This document shows positions 18,998 through 27,765 of a stretch of DNA of 64,000 bases, piece by piece. Below the pieces are notes generated by a model. That model searched no databases and was not told the DNA's origin. It worked only from the letters and a program-made list of their open reading frames with translations. The first letter of the stretch is position 1. Each line of letters starts with the position of its first letter. Both the position numbers and the translations under genes were made by a program. The stretch covers positions 1-64,000 of the forward strand of contig NZ_JAGPYK010000007.1 of the NCBI RefSeq assembly GCF_018070045.1, given 5' to 3'. Source of the DNA: Micromonospora sp. U21. GTDB taxonomy: Bacteria; Actinomycetota; Actinomycetes; Mycobacteriales; Micromonosporaceae.

Positions 18998-20188
18998 GTG
19001 ACGGTGAGCCGGGAGATCGACGACATCCTGCAGCGTGGCGCGGACGGCGGGCGGATCACGCCCGAGGAGGCCCTGCTGCTCTACACCGAGGCGCCCTTCC
19101 ACCCGCTGGGCGAGGCGGCGGACGCGGTGCGCCGGCGGCGCTACCCGGACAACGTCGTCACGTACCTGATCGACCGCAACATCAACTACACCAACGTCTG
19201 CGTGACGGCGTGCAAGTTCTGCGCGTTCTACCGGGCGCCGAAGCACGCTGAGGGTTGGACGCACCCGACCGAGGAGATCCTGCGCCGCTGCGGCGAGGCG
19301 GTCGAGCTGGGCGCGACCCAGGTGATGCTCCAGGGCGGGCACCACCCGGACTACGGCGTCGAGTACTACGAGGAGCTGTTCGCCTCGGTCAAGCAGGCGT
19401 ACCCGCAGCTGGTCATCCACTCCATCGGGCCGAGCGAGATCCTGCACATGGCAAAGGTCTCCGGGGTGAGCCTGGACGAGGCCATCGCCCGGATCAAGGC
19501 CGCCGGCCTCGACTCGATCGCCGGCGCCGGCGCGGAGATGCTGCCCGAGCGGCCCCGCAGGGCCATCGCGCCGCTCAAGGAGTCAGGTGAGCGCTGGCTG
19601 GAGGTCATGGAGCTGGCCCATCGGCAGGGCATCGAGTCGACCGCCACCATGATGATGGGCACCGGCGAGACGCACGCGGAGCGGATCGAGCACCTGCGCA
19701 TGATCCGCGACGTGCAGGACCGCACCCGCGGGTTCCGGTCCTTCATTCCGTGGACGTACCAGCCGGAGAACAACCACCTGAAGGGCCGCACCCAGGCGAC
19801 CACGCTGGAGTACCTGCGGTTGGTCGCGGTGGCCCGGCTCTTCTTCGAGACCGTGCCGCACCTCCAGGCGTCCTGGCTGACCACCGGCAAGGACGTCGGG
19901 CAGCTCGCGCTGCACATGGGCGTGGACGATCTCGGCTCGATCATGCTGGAGGAGAACGTCATCTCCTCCGCCGGCGCGCGGCACCGCTCCAATCTGCACG
20001 AGCTGATCGGCATGATCCGCTCGGCGGACCGGACCCCCGCGCAGCGGGACACCCTCTACAACCGGCTCACCGTGCACCACACGCCGGCGGACGACCCAAC
20101 CGACGACCGGGTGGTCTCGCACTTCTCCTCGATCGCGCTGCCCGGCGGCGGCGCCGGCCGGTCCCTGCCGCTGGTCGAGGTCAACTGA
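18998..20188 (+). CDS. mqnC: Cyclic dehypoxanthinyl futalosine synthase (radical SAM)
   Basis: A 396-residue radical SAM enzyme that cyclises dehypoxanthine futalosine in the futalosine route to menaquinone. The [4Fe-4S]/SAM motif CxxxCxxC is C68, C72 and C75 in NVCVTACKFCAF. Other family blocks are NINYTNVC, TQVMLQGGHHPDYG, GAGAEMLPERPRR and FIPWTYQPENNHLKG. The glycine-rich GAGAEML block and the length distinguish it from MqnE. The GTG at 18998 was chosen from its position after a -10 hexamer and from N-terminal similarity. mqnA is 7.4 kb upstream. Confidence 0.95.
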   Translation: MTVSREIDDILQRGADGGRITPEEALLLYTEAPFHPLGEAADAVRRRRYPDNVVTYLIDRNINYTNVCVTACKFCAFYRAPKHAEGWTHPTEEILRRCGEAVELGATQVMLQGGHHPDYGVEYYEELFASVKQAYPQLVIHSIGPSEILHMAKVSGVSLDEAIARIKAAGLDSIAGAGAEMLPERPRRAIAPLKESGERWLEVMELAHRQGIESTATMMMGTGETHAERIEHLRMIRDVQDRTRGFRSFIPWTYQPENNHLKGRTQATTLEYLRLVAVARLFFETVPHLQASWLTTGKDVGQLALHMGVDDLGSIMLEENVISSAGARHRSNLHELIGMIRSADRTPAQRDTLYNRLTVHHTPADDPTDDRVVSHFSSIALPGGGAGRSLPLVEVN

Positions 20189-20668
20189 TCCTGGTCGAAG
20201 CCCGGCCGTTCGGCTGATCGTGGCTCATGCTCCCGCCCGGCCGCCTCGGCGGTCCGGGTGGTCCCGGCCGCTGCGGCGCCCGAGCTGCCGGTCAGGGGTG
20301 GTGGAGATGATCGTGCGCGGCTAGCGTGCCGCCTCATATCCTTCGCCACCGCTCATGGGTCCACACCAACGACCATCCGTCACCGTCCATGGGCGCGGAT
20401 CGGTGGAATGGGCACGACCTTGCTGGTGGCGGATGGTCTGATGGTGCTGGTCGCGCGACGGCGCGAGACGGTCCTCCATCGGCCCGGGCGGGCCGTTCAC
20501 ATAACGCACGGCGATACGGGCGGGATGGGTGACCATTCCGCCCGTACCGTCTGCTCACCCCGGGCCGGACGGATGAAAAGCGGTCCCGCCCGCTGGCGCG
20601 GGAGATCGACCTTCGATAACGTCCGCTCGTTCCGCAACCGTTCTTTCTTCCCTACCCACGGGGGACTG
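20189..20668. other. Intergenic region of 480 bp with a strong hairpin
   Basis: No supported gene lies here. At 20515-20528 and 20533-20546 there are 14-bp arms (TACGGGCGGGATGG and CCATTCCGCCCGTA, one G-U pair in RNA) closed by a GTGA tetraloop. It lies about 120 bp before the secreted-protein start and over 300 bp after mqnC, so it is more likely part of a leader or an operator than the mqnC terminator. The segment 20600-20665 is relatively pyrimidine-rich. No known riboswitch consensus was recognised. Confidence 0.5.
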
Positions 20669-21907
20669 ATGACAGCGTTCCACCGCTCGGCACTGGCCCG
20701 CGCCGGCGTCGTGGCCCTGCTCGCGGCCGGTGGCCTGGCCACCGTGGCCGCCCCGGCGCAGGCCGCCGATCAGGCCGACCTTGCCCTGGTGCCGATCAGC
20801 AAGGAGTTGGCCAAGGGTGTCAAGGAAGCCAAGGCCAAGCCGTTCAAGTTCCAGGTCGACAACACCCGGAGTGCGGTCGACGCCAAGGACGTCCGGGTCA
20901 CCGTGGAAACCAAGGGCTTGAAGGATCGCAAGGTCGGTGTGCTCGCCTGGGACGGCTGCGAGGTCGCCGGCACCACCTTCAGCTGCCTCCTCGGCGACCT
21001 GGCGGCCGGCACCACCGAGGACTTCGGCATCCCGCTCTTCTCCACGGGAGGTCGCGGTGAGGCCGGCACGCTGGTGGTCACCATCAGTTCGGCCACCGCC
21101 GACCCGAACTTCGACGACAACACCGTCGAGCACGAGATCATCGTCGCCAAGCCCGGCTACGACCTGACCACCTGGGTGCAGGACGTCTACGCCGACGTGG
21201 TGGTGGACGGCGACACGGCGGGCGAGGCCGGCCGCAAGCCGGTCGCGCTCGGCGAGACGGCGCCGCTGGACTGGGCGGTCTACAACGACGGCAGCCGCAA
21301 GGCCACCGGCCTGGCGTACGGCTTCACGCTGCCGGCGGGCGTCACGTTCGCCGAGCTGCCGGAGGGCTGCGTGGAGCAGACGCTGAACGGTCTGGCGAAC
21401 GCGTACTGCGAGGACTCCGGCGTGGTGCTGAAGCCGGGTCAGTTCTACACCGCCGGCGTGCGGGTGAAGATCGGCGCGGACGTGACCGGGGCGGTGCTCC
21501 GGCCCGGGTTCCTCTTCGCCGCCGGCCTGGACGCGACTCAGGGCAGCCCTGAGGAGCAGCCGCAGGTGGCGACCAGCGTGCAGCGCCGGACGTTCACCGA
21601 GACCGACCACGCGGACAACACCGGGCAGTTTGACGTGTTCGTCGACCTGACCGCGCAGCCCACCCCGACCCCCACGCCCACGCCCACGCCGACGCCTACG
21701 GGAACGGCGAGCCCGACCCCGAGCGGCACGACGACGCCGGGCGCGGGTGGCGGCGGCGGTGGCGGGCTGCCGGTGACCGGTGTGCAGGCCGGCCTGATCG
21801 GCGGCATCGGTGGCATGATCCTGCTCGCGGGCGGCGCGTTGCTGGTGCTCTCCCGCCGGCGCAAGGTCGTCCTGGTCACCCCGGGCGACGAGAAGTCGAC
21901 CGACTGA
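20669..21907 (+). CDS. Secreted cell-wall protein with LPxTG-type C-terminus
   Basis: A 412-residue exported protein. The signal peptide is residues 1-33 (SALARAGVVALLAAGGLATVAAPAQA, cleavage after AQA). Two beta-sandwich, CARDB-like stretches follow (DLALVPISKELAKGVKEAKA with DPNFDDNTVEHEI, and DLTTWVQDVYADVVVDG with TETDHADNTGQFDV). A threonine-proline repeat spacer (PTPTPTPTPTPT) is followed by a glycine run, LPVTG near residue 366, a hydrophobic segment and a positively charged tail (SRRRKVV), the classical sorting signal for sortase. The ligand or function is unknown. The ATG at 20669 directly begins the signal peptide. A terminator hairpin follows. Confidence 0.85.
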   Translation: MTAFHRSALARAGVVALLAAGGLATVAAPAQAADQADLALVPISKELAKGVKEAKAKPFKFQVDNTRSAVDAKDVRVTVETKGLKDRKVGVLAWDGCEVAGTTFSCLLGDLAAGTTEDFGIPLFSTGGRGEAGTLVVTISSATADPNFDDNTVEHEIIVAKPGYDLTTWVQDVYADVVVDGDTAGEAGRKPVALGETAPLDWAVYNDGSRKATGLAYGFTLPAGVTFAELPEGCVEQTLNGLANAYCEDSGVVLKPGQFYTAGVRVKIGADVTGAVLRPGFLFAAGLDATQGSPEEQPQVATSVQRRTFTETDHADNTGQFDVFVDLTAQPTPTPTPTPTPTPTGTASPTPSGTTTPGAGGGGGGGLPVTGVQAGLIGGIGGMILLAGGALLVLSRRRKVVLVTPGDEKSTD

Positions 21908-21920
21908 GGCACGTCACGAC

Positions 21921-21955
21921 GTGAGGGCGGGGTGGGCGACCACCCCGCCTTTCAC
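21921..21955 (+). terminator. Rho-independent-like terminator after the LPxTG protein gene
   Basis: GGCGGGGTGG (21926-21935) and CCACCCCGCC (21940-21949) are perfect 10-bp arms with a GCGA loop and a short TTT. GTGA/TCAC outside the core extends the stem. Confidence 0.75.
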
Positions 21956-22020
21956 GTGCCACGATCCGTGCCGCGTCACCCAGCGACCGTCGGCCGGCGG
22001 GCGGCTGGCAGAGTGGAGGG

Positions 22021-22731
22021 GTGAGCCGTACCCCGCAGGGCCAGCGCGCCAGCCTGGACAAGCAGCCGCACGAGGTCGCCGCGATGTTCGACGGCGTGGC
22101 CGAGCGATACGACCTGACCAACACGGTGCTCTCCTTCGGCCAGGACCGCTCCTGGCGTCGGTCCACCAGGGCGGCGCTCGGGCTACGGCCGGGCGAGCGG
22201 GTGCTGGACGTCGGCGCGGGCACCGGTGTCTCGACCCGGGAGCTGGCGCAGTCCGGTGCGTACGCGGTCGGTGCGGACCTGTCCCTGGGCATGCTGCACG
22301 CCGGCAAGCGGGCCCGGCCCGAGGTGCCGTTGCTGGCGGGGGACGCGCTGCGGCTGCCGTTCGCCGACGCCAGCTTCGACGCGGTGACCATCTCCTTCGC
22401 GCTGCGCAACGTCAACGACACCGACGCGGCCCTGCGCGAGCTGGCCCGGGTGACCCGGCCCGGTGGGCGGCTGGTGGTGTGCGAGTTCAGCACCCCGGTC
22501 AACCCCGCCTTCCGGACGGTCTACCTGTCGTACCTGATGCGGTCGCTGCCGGCGGTGGCCCGCGCGGTGGCCAGCAACCCCGAGGCGTACGTCTACCTCG
22601 CCGAGTCGATCCGGGCCTGGCCGGACCAGGCCGCGCTTGCCGGGCGGCTCGCGGCGGCCGGCTGGGGGCGGGTGGCGTGGCGCAACCTGACCGGTGGCGT
22701 GGTCGCCCTGCACCGGGGAATCCGCGAGTAG
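22021..22731 (+). CDS. menG: Demethylmenaquinone methyltransferase
   Basis: A 236-residue SAM-dependent C-methyltransferase of the UbiE/MenG family, which performs the last methylation of menaquinone. Motifs are [29 protein letters not shown] at the N-terminus, the SAM-binding [32 protein letters not shown] and [26 protein letters not shown]. Length and motifs are normal. The GTG start at 22021 lies 6 nt behind a CAGAGT hexamer, the same spacing as mqnA and mqnC. It fits the menaquinone theme of this region. Confidence 0.93.
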   Translation: MSRTPQGQRASLDKQPHEVAAMFDGVAERYDLTNTVLSFGQDRSWRRSTRAALGLRPGERVLDVGAGTGVSTRELAQSGAYAVGADLSLGMLHAGKRARPEVPLLAGDALRLPFADASFDAVTISFALRNVNDTDAALRELARVTRPGGRLVVCEFSTPVNPAFRTVYLSYLMRSLPAVARAVASNPEAYVYLAESIRAWPDQAALAGRLAAAGWGRVAWRNLTGGVVALHRGIRE

Positions 22732-22759
22732 CGCCGGCCCTCGCCGCCGACACCGACAA

Positions 22760-22778
22760 TATTCAGGTTTCGTGAATA
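22760..22778. promoter_or_regulatory. AT-rich inverted repeat between menG and a small gene
   Basis: TATTCA (22760-22765) and TGAATA (22773-22778) are perfect 6-bp arms with 7 bp between. The surrounding 50 bp are notably AT-rich for this genome, as expected for a promoter or operator region. Confidence 0.35.
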
Positions 22779-22816
22779 CCAGCCTTTAGTCCACTTTGCG
22801 CCGTACGCTCGTCCGC

Positions 22817-23044
22817 ATGACCCGAGCAGAGTCGGCGGACCCGGTGGCCGCCACCGACGACGACGCGGCCGAACTCATCGCGCAGCTGCGCGCGCTGGCG
22901 GGTGCCGATCCGGCGGACGTCCGGCAGGTCGTCGCCGAGGTGTTGGCCGCGCTGGACCGGGCGGCCGGCGGCGCGCTACGCGAGCACCTGCCGGAGACGA
23001 TCCGGGTCGACGCGGGCCTGGACGCGCCCAGTCCGGCGGCCTGA
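22817..23044 (+). CDS. Small uncharacterised protein
   Basis: A 75-residue acidic, alanine-rich, probably helical protein (DDDAAELIAQLRALAGADPADVRQVVAEVLAALDRAAGGALREHL). I recognise no family. Support comes from codon usage like its neighbours and from its position: TACGCT (22804-22809) lies 7 nt before the ATG, as in a leaderless promoter. It sits between menG and menJ, but a link to quinone metabolism is only inferred from place. Confidence 0.6.
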   Translation: MTRAESADPVAATDDDAAELIAQLRALAGADPADVRQVVAEVLAALDRAAGGALREHLPETIRVDAGLDAPSPAA

Positions 23045-23112
23045 CACCTGCCTGCTGTGGACGGTCGTCGACTGTCACATCGGCGAGTTAGGTACCCCTG
23101 ATCCTGGGCAGG

Positions 23113-23132
23113 TATGACGCCGGTCATACACT
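23113..23132 (+). promoter_or_regulatory. Candidate menJ promoter with small palindrome
   Basis: TATGAC (23113-23118) and GTCATA (23123-23128) form a 6-bp inverted repeat. TACACT (23127-23132) is a fair -10 hexamer that would start transcription near 23139, just before the Rex-like operator. No good -35 was seen. Confidence 0.35.
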
Positions 23133-23145
23133 CGTCCCGTCTGGC

Positions 23146-23163
23146 TTGTGAAGCATTTCACGA
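23146..23163. promoter_or_regulatory. Rex-like (redox repressor) operator upstream of menJ
   Basis: TTGTGAAGCATTTCACGA matches the Rex operator consensus TTGTGAA-N4-TTCACAA at every fixed position but one. It lies 21-38 bp before the menJ ATG and about 1.4 kb before nuoA. In Streptomyces, Rex senses NADH/NAD+ and controls respiratory genes including nuo. The inner TGTGA-N6-TCACG also resembles a CRP/GlxR site, so the responsible protein is not certain. Confidence 0.6.
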
Positions 23164-23183
23164 GCGTGCGGGAGGAGGCGCGG

Positions 23184-24461
23184 ATGACCGCGGTGGAACA
23201 CGATGCCGACGTCATCGTCGTGGGCGCCGGTCCCGGTGGATCGGCGACGGCTTACCACCTGGCGCGGCACGGCGTGCGGGTGCTGCTGCTGGAGAAGACC
23301 GAGTTCCCCCGGGAGAAGGTCTGCGGCGATGGGCTGACCCCGCGCGCGGTGCGTCAGCTCGTCCGGATGGGCGTGGACACCTCGCCCGAGGCCGGCTGGC
23401 TGCACAACCGGGGCCTGCGGGTGATCGGAGGCGGGGTGCGTCTGGAACTGGACTGGCCGGAGCTCGCCAGCTTCCCCAACTACGGGCTGGTGCGCACCAG
23501 GCTCGACTTCGACGACCTGCTCGCCCAGCGGGCGGTGGCCGCCGGCGCCAAGCTGCGGACCAACGTCAACGTGCTGGGCCCGGTGCTCGACGGCGACGGC
23601 CGGGTGACCGGCGTCGAGGCGGAGGTTGGCCCGGGCAAGGAGCCCGCCACCTTCCACGCTCCGCTGGTCGTGGCGGCGGACGGGGTCTCCGGCCGGTTCC
23701 CGCTCGCTCTTGGGCTGGCCAAGCGGGAGGACCGGCCGATCGGCGTGGCGGTCCGCCGCTACTACCACTCTCCGGCCAAGCACGACGACGACTACCTGGA
23801 GTCCTGGCTGGAGCTGCGCAGCAAGGACAGCGGCGACAACCTGCTGCCCGGGTACGGCTGGATCTTCGGGCTCGGTGACGGGCGGGTCAACGTCGGCCTC
23901 GGCGTGCTCAACTCGTCCTCCGCGTTCGGCAAGACCAACTACCGCCGGCTGCTCACCGACTGGCTGGAGAACACGCCCGTCGACTGGGGAATGACCGACG
24001 AGGCCAACGCCGACGGCCCGATCCTCGGCGCCGCGCTGCCGATGGGATTCAACCGGGTGCCGCATTACACCCGTGGCGTGATGCTGGTCGGCGACTCCGG
24101 CGGCATGGTCAACCCGTTCAACGGGGAGGGCATCGCCTACGCCATGGAGTCCGGCGAGCTGGCCGCGGAGGTCGCGGTGCAGGCCCTCGCGCGACCGGCC
24201 GGCCCGGAGCGGGAGCGGGCGCTGATGGCGTACCCGAACGAGCTGAAGGCCCGGCTCGGTGGCTACTACCGGCTGGGCGGCATCTTCGTGAAGCTGATCG
24301 GCCGTCCGGAAATCATGCGGATCGCCACGAAGCACGGCATGCCGCACCCGACGCTGATGCGATTCGTACTCAAGCTGTTGGCCAACCTGACCGACCCGCG
24401 TGGCGGGGACGCGATGGACCGGGTCATCAACGCGATGACGAAGGCAGCGCCAGCCGTATAG
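23184..24461 (+). CDS. menJ: Geranylgeranyl reductase-family flavoprotein, probable menaquinone reductase
   Basis: A 425-residue FAD enzyme. The N-terminal dinucleotide-binding motif is DVIVVGAGPGGSATAYHLARHG, followed by KVCGDGLTPRAV. The second FAD motif is VMLVGDSGGMVNPFNGEGIAYAMESG, as in the geranylgeranyl reductase family. Together with menG, mqnA and mqnC nearby this points to MenJ, which saturates one isoprene unit of menaquinone (mycobacterial Rv0561c type). Reduction of archaeal-type lipids is not expected here. The ATG at 23184 follows a strong GGAGGAGG site. The nuo operon starts 134 bp later. A Rex-like operator lies just upstream. Confidence 0.88.
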   Translation: MTAVEHDADVIVVGAGPGGSATAYHLARHGVRVLLLEKTEFPREKVCGDGLTPRAVRQLVRMGVDTSPEAGWLHNRGLRVIGGGVRLELDWPELASFPNYGLVRTRLDFDDLLAQRAVAAGAKLRTNVNVLGPVLDGDGRVTGVEAEVGPGKEPATFHAPLVVAADGVSGRFPLALGLAKREDRPIGVAVRRYYHSPAKHDDDYLESWLELRSKDSGDNLLPGYGWIFGLGDGRVNVGLGVLNSSSAFGKTNYRRLLTDWLENTPVDWGMTDEANADGPILGAALPMGFNRVPHYTRGVMLVGDSGGMVNPFNGEGIAYAMESGELAAEVAVQALARPAGPERERALMAYPNELKARLGGYYRLGGIFVKLIGRPEIMRIATKHGMPHPTLMRFVLKLLANLTDPRGGDAMDRVINAMTKAAPAV

Positions 24462-24544
24462 GTGGACGGTGTCTGGGCTGGTCACAGCTCTGATCCGGAC
24501 AGAGATCGACCCCCGCCGGCAGCCACCGCGAGGGACGTGAATAG

Positions 24545-24560
24545 TGTGATTTTCGTCAAG
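24545..24560. promoter_or_regulatory. Weak CRP/Rex-like half-palindrome before nuoA
   Basis: TGTGATTTTCGTCAAG keeps the left half TGTGA and part of the right half (TCA) of the TGTGA-N6-TCACA type, and overlaps a TAGTGT hexamer (24542-24547) that could be a -10. It lies 36-51 bp before the nuoA ATG. It is much weaker than the site at 23146 and may be chance. Confidence 0.25.
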
Positions 24561-24595
24561 CACCGAGGGCAGGGAAGGACGAGCAGGAGAAAACG

Positions 24596-24961
24596 ATGAC
24601 GCTCTCGCCTTACGCACCGATCATCGGGCTGTTTGCCCTCGCCGCGGCGTTCTCGCTGTTCTCGGTCGGCGCCGCCCGCTTCGCTGGTCCCCATCGCTAC
24701 AACAAGGCCAAACTCGAGGCTTACGAGTGCGGCATCGAGCCCAGCCCCCAGCCGGTCGGCGGTGGGCGGTTCCCAATCAAGTTCTACCTGACGGCGATGC
24801 TCTTCATCGTCTTCGACATCGAGATCATCTTCCTCTACCCCTGGGCGGTCTCGTTCGACGCCCTGCCGATCTTCGGCTTCGTGGAGATGGTCCTGTTCAT
24901 CGTCGCGGTCTTCGTCGCGTACGCCTACGTGTGGCGGCGCGGCGGCCTGGACTGGGACTGA
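24596..24961 (+). CDS. nuoA: NADH-quinone oxidoreductase subunit A
   Basis: A 121-residue membrane subunit of proton-pumping complex I, with three hydrophobic segments. Conserved features are [43 protein letters not shown] and the terminal WRRGGLDWD. It is the first gene of the 14-gene nuo operon. A GCAGGAG ribosome-binding site precedes the ATG. The 134-bp gap after menJ may hold its own promoter, or menJ may be the operon head. Confidence 0.97.
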   Translation: MTLSPYAPIIGLFALAAAFSLFSVGAARFAGPHRYNKAKLEAYECGIEPSPQPVGGGRFPIKFYLTAMLFIVFDIEIIFLYPWAVSFDALPIFGFVEMVLFIVAVFVAYAYVWRRGGLDWD

Positions 24962-24975
24962 GGAAGGAACGTCAG

Positions 24976-25653
24976 ATGGGCATCGAGGAGAAGCTTCCCG
25001 CCGGCGTCCTGCTCACCTCGGTGGAGAAGCTGGTCAACTGGTCCCGGAAGTCGTCCGTGTGGGGCGCCACCTTCGGCCTGGCCTGCTGCGCCATCGAGAT
25101 GATGGCCGCCGGTGGCCCGCACTACGACATGGGCCGCTGGGGCATGGAGGTCTTCCGGGCCTCGCCCCGGCAGGCCGACCTGATGATCGTGGCCGGCCGG
25201 GTGAGTCAGAAGATGGCACCGGTGCTGCGCCAGATCTACGACCAGATGGCCGAGCCCCGCTGGGTGCTCTCCATGGGCGTCTGCGCCAGCAGCGGCGGCA
25301 TGTTCAACAACTACGCGATCGTGCAGGGCGTCGACCACGTCGTGCCGGTCGACATGTACCTGCCCGGCTGCCCGCCCCGGCCGGAGATGCTCATCGACGC
25401 GATCCTCAAGCTCCGCGAGAAGATCATGTACGAGCCGCTGGGCCCGAACGGTCGCAAGATGCTGGCGGCCCGGCAGGAGCGTGGCGAAGTCCCGGTCGTG
25501 CCCTACGGCTCCATGCCGTCCTCGTACCGCAACGACAAGGCCCGGCGTGCCGAGTGGACCCGGGCGGTCCGCGAGGGGCGCGAGGAGCAGCTGCGGATCG
25601 AGAACTGGATGAACGCCCAGAACCACCTCCACGCGCAGAGGGGCCCCAAGTGA
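24976..25653 (+). CDS. nuoB: NADH-quinone oxidoreductase subunit B
   Basis: A 225-residue subunit that carries iron-sulfur cluster N2, the last cluster before quinone. The ligand cysteines are seen in [25 protein letters not shown] and [10 protein letters not shown]. The C-terminal extension of about 40 charged residues is common in actinobacteria. The ATG at 24976 follows GGAAGGAAC. The stop is the start of a linker repeat (25650). Confidence 0.97.
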   Translation: MGIEEKLPAGVLLTSVEKLVNWSRKSSVWGATFGLACCAIEMMAAGGPHYDMGRWGMEVFRASPRQADLMIVAGRVSQKMAPVLRQIYDQMAEPRWVLSMGVCASSGGMFNNYAIVQGVDHVVPVDMYLPGCPPRPEMLIDAILKLREKIMYEPLGPNGRKMLAARQERGEVPVVPYGSMPSSYRNDKARRAEWTRAVREGREEQLRIENWMNAQNHLHAQRGPK

Positions 25654-25696
25654 GCGCGCGGAGTGCGGCGGAGCGGAGCCCCGCAGTCGGGAACGG
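25650..25696. repeat. Stop-codon-anchored linker repeat between nuoB and nuoC
   Basis: This begins on the nuoB stop (gtgagcgcgcggagtg) and ends with ccgcagtcgggaacgg. Same element as at 16154 and 39364, with a different middle. It supplies the upstream part of the nuoC leader. Confidence 0.75.
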
Positions 25697-25708
25697 AAGG
25701 TGGGCACG

Positions 25709-26443
25709 GTGACCGCGCAGGACAAGCCCAACGACGGCGGCGTACCGCTGCCGGTGACGCCGGCCGGCGCCACCACCGGCGCCCCGGCCGACTATCCGCC
25801 GGCCAGCCCGGCCGGCCGCGGGATGTTCGGCAACCAGGGCACCGGCGACGTGTCCGGCTACGGCGGCCTGGTCCGCCAGCGCCAGCCGATCGAGGAGGCA
25901 GCCCGGCCGTACGGCGGCTACTTCGACGAGGTCCGCGACGCGCTGGAGGAGGCGTACCCCGCCTTCGGCGACGCGATCGAGAAGGTCGTGGTCGACCGGG
26001 GTGAGCTGACCCTGCACGTACGCCCGGAGCGGATCGCCGAGGTCTGCCAGGTGATGCGGGACGACATGGCGCTGCGCTTCGAACTGTGCTCCTCGGTGTC
26101 CGGCGTGGACTACCTCGGCGCCGACGAGCGCCGGCTGCACGTGGTCTACCTGCTCACCTCGATGACCTACCGGCGTCGGGTCCGGCTGGAGGCCGCCGTC
26201 TCCGTGGAGAGCCCGCACCTGCCCAGCGTGACGGCGATCTACCCGACCGCCGACTGGCAGGAGCGGGAGGCGTACGACATGTTCGGCATCGTCTTCGACG
26301 GCCACCCCAACCTGACCCGGATCCTCATGCCGGACGACTGGGAGGGCCACCCGCAGCGCAAGGACTACCCGCTCGGTGGCGTGGCGGTCGAGTACAAGGG
26401 CGCTGAGATCCCGCCGCCGGACCGGAGGAGGTCCTACCAGTGA
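25709..26443 (+). CDS. nuoC: NADH-quinone oxidoreductase subunit C
   Basis: A 244-residue peripheral-arm subunit. The catalytic-family core is in the second half: [76 protein letters not shown]. About 70 N-terminal residues are low complexity, as in other actinobacterial NuoC. The GTG at 25709 is preferred to one at 25700 because GGAAGG lies 8 nt before it. The stop overlaps the nuoD GTG. Confidence 0.96.
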   Translation: MTAQDKPNDGGVPLPVTPAGATTGAPADYPPASPAGRGMFGNQGTGDVSGYGGLVRQRQPIEEAARPYGGYFDEVRDALEEAYPAFGDAIEKVVVDRGELTLHVRPERIAEVCQVMRDDMALRFELCSSVSGVDYLGADERRLHVVYLLTSMTYRRRVRLEAAVSVESPHLPSVTAIYPTADWQEREAYDMFGIVFDGHPNLTRILMPDDWEGHPQRKDYPLGGVAVEYKGAEIPPPDRRRSYQ

Positions 26444-27765
26444 CCACGTCGAACTACGCGACCGAACGCGAGACCACCGAGGGCAGGGTCTTCACCGTCA
26501 CCGGTGGGGACTGGGACACGGTCGTCTCGAGCACCGACCCGATCAACGACGAGCGGATCGTCGTCAACATGGGTCCGCAGCATCCGTCCACGCACGGCGT
26601 GCTGCGGCTGATCCTGGAGCTGGAGGGCGAGACGGTCCGCGAGGCCCGCTCGGTCGTCGGCTACCTGCACACCGGCATCGAGAAGAACCTCGAATACCGC
26701 AACTGGGTCCAGGGCTCGACGTTCGTGACCCGGATGGACTACCTCGCCCCGATCTTCAACGAGACGGCGTACGCGCTGGCGGTCGAGAAGCTGCTCGGCA
26801 TCACCGACGACATCACCGAGCGGGCCACCACCATCCGCGTGCTGATGATGGAGCTCAACCGGATCTCGTCGCACCTGGTCTGGCTGGCGACCACCGGCAT
26901 GGAGCTGGGCGCGATCTCGATCATGCTCTACGGCTTCCGTGAGCGGGAGTACATCCTCGACATCTTCGAGACCATCACCGGCCTGCGGATGAACCACGCG
27001 TACGTCCGGCCGGGCGGCGTGGCGCAGGACGTGCCGGACGAGGCGATCGTCAAGATCCGCGAGTTCCTGAAGATGATGCCGCAGAAGCTCAAGGAGTACG
27101 AGGACCTCCTCTCCGGCCAGCCGATCTGGACGGAGCGGACGAAGAACGTCGCGGTGCTGGACGTGACCGGCTGCGTGGCGCTCGGCATCACCGGGCCGGT
27201 GCTGCGCTCCGCCGGCCTGGCCTGGGACCTGCGCAAGACCATGCCGTACTGCGGTTACGAGACGTACGAGTTCGACGTGCCGACCCACCCCGACGGAGAC
27301 GTGTGGGGCCGCTACCTGGTCCGGCTCGCCGAGATCCGGGAGTCGATGAAACTGGTCGAGCAGGCGCTGGACCGGCTCCGGCCGGGCCCGGTGATGGTCG
27401 CCGACCGCAAGATCGCCTGGCCGGCGCAGCTGGCCATCGGTGTCGACGGCATGGGCAACTCGCTGGAGCACGTAGCGAAGATCATGGGTCAGTCGATGGA
27501 GTCGCTGATCCACCACTTCAAGCTGGTCACCGAGGGCTTCCGGGTCCCGCCGGGCCAGGTGTACGTCGGCATCGAGTCGCCCCGCGGCGAGCTCGGCGTG
27601 CACGCGGTCTCCGACGGTGGCACCCGGCCGTACCGGGTGCACTACCGGGAACCGAGCTTCGTCAACCTCCAGGCCCTCCCGGCGATGGCCGAGGGCGGCC
27701 TGATCGCCGACGTGATCGCCGGCGGCGCCTCGCTGGACCCCGTGATGGGTGGTTGTGACCGATGA
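26440..27765 (+). CDS. nuoD: NADH-quinone oxidoreductase subunit D
   Basis: A 441-residue 49-kDa-type subunit that lines the quinone-binding cavity with NuoB. It has [47 protein letters not shown] and the C-terminal GCDR end typical of the family. The overlapping start (GTGA) and stop (next ATG at 27762) show tight coupling to nuoC and nuoE. Confidence 0.97.
   Translation: MTTSNYATERETTEGRVFTVTGGDWDTVVSSTDPINDERIVVNMGPQHPSTHGVLRLILELEGETVREARSVVGYLHTGIEKNLEYRNWVQGSTFVTRMDYLAPIFNETAYALAVEKLLGITDDITERATTIRVLMMELNRISSHLVWLATTGMELGAISIMLYGFREREYILDIFETITGLRMNHAYVRPGGVAQDVPDEAIVKIREFLKMMPQKLKEYEDLLSGQPIWTERTKNVAVLDVTGCVALGITGPVLRSAGLAWDLRKTMPYCGYETYEFDVPTHPDGDVWGRYLVRLAEIRESMKLVEQALDRLRPGPVMVADRKIAWPAQLAIGVDGMGNSLEHVAKIMGQSMESLIHHFKLVTEGFRVPPGQVYVGIESPRGELGVHAVSDGGTRPYRVHYREPSFVNLQALPAMAEGGLIADVIAGGASLDPVMGGCDR

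Noticed and set aside
20600..20668. Possible riboswitch in the leader of the secreted protein gene
   Set aside because: I could match no known consensus; only the separate hairpin at 20515-20546 stands out.
20258..20668. A 137-codon N-terminal extension of the LPxTG protein
   Set aside because: It would bury the signal peptide inside the protein and run through the hairpin; the ATG at 20669 begins a standard signal peptide.
21660..21710. Tandem CCCACG/CCGACG repeats as a possible satellite
   Set aside because: They encode the Pro-Thr repeat spacer of the LPxTG protein and are explained by the protein sequence.
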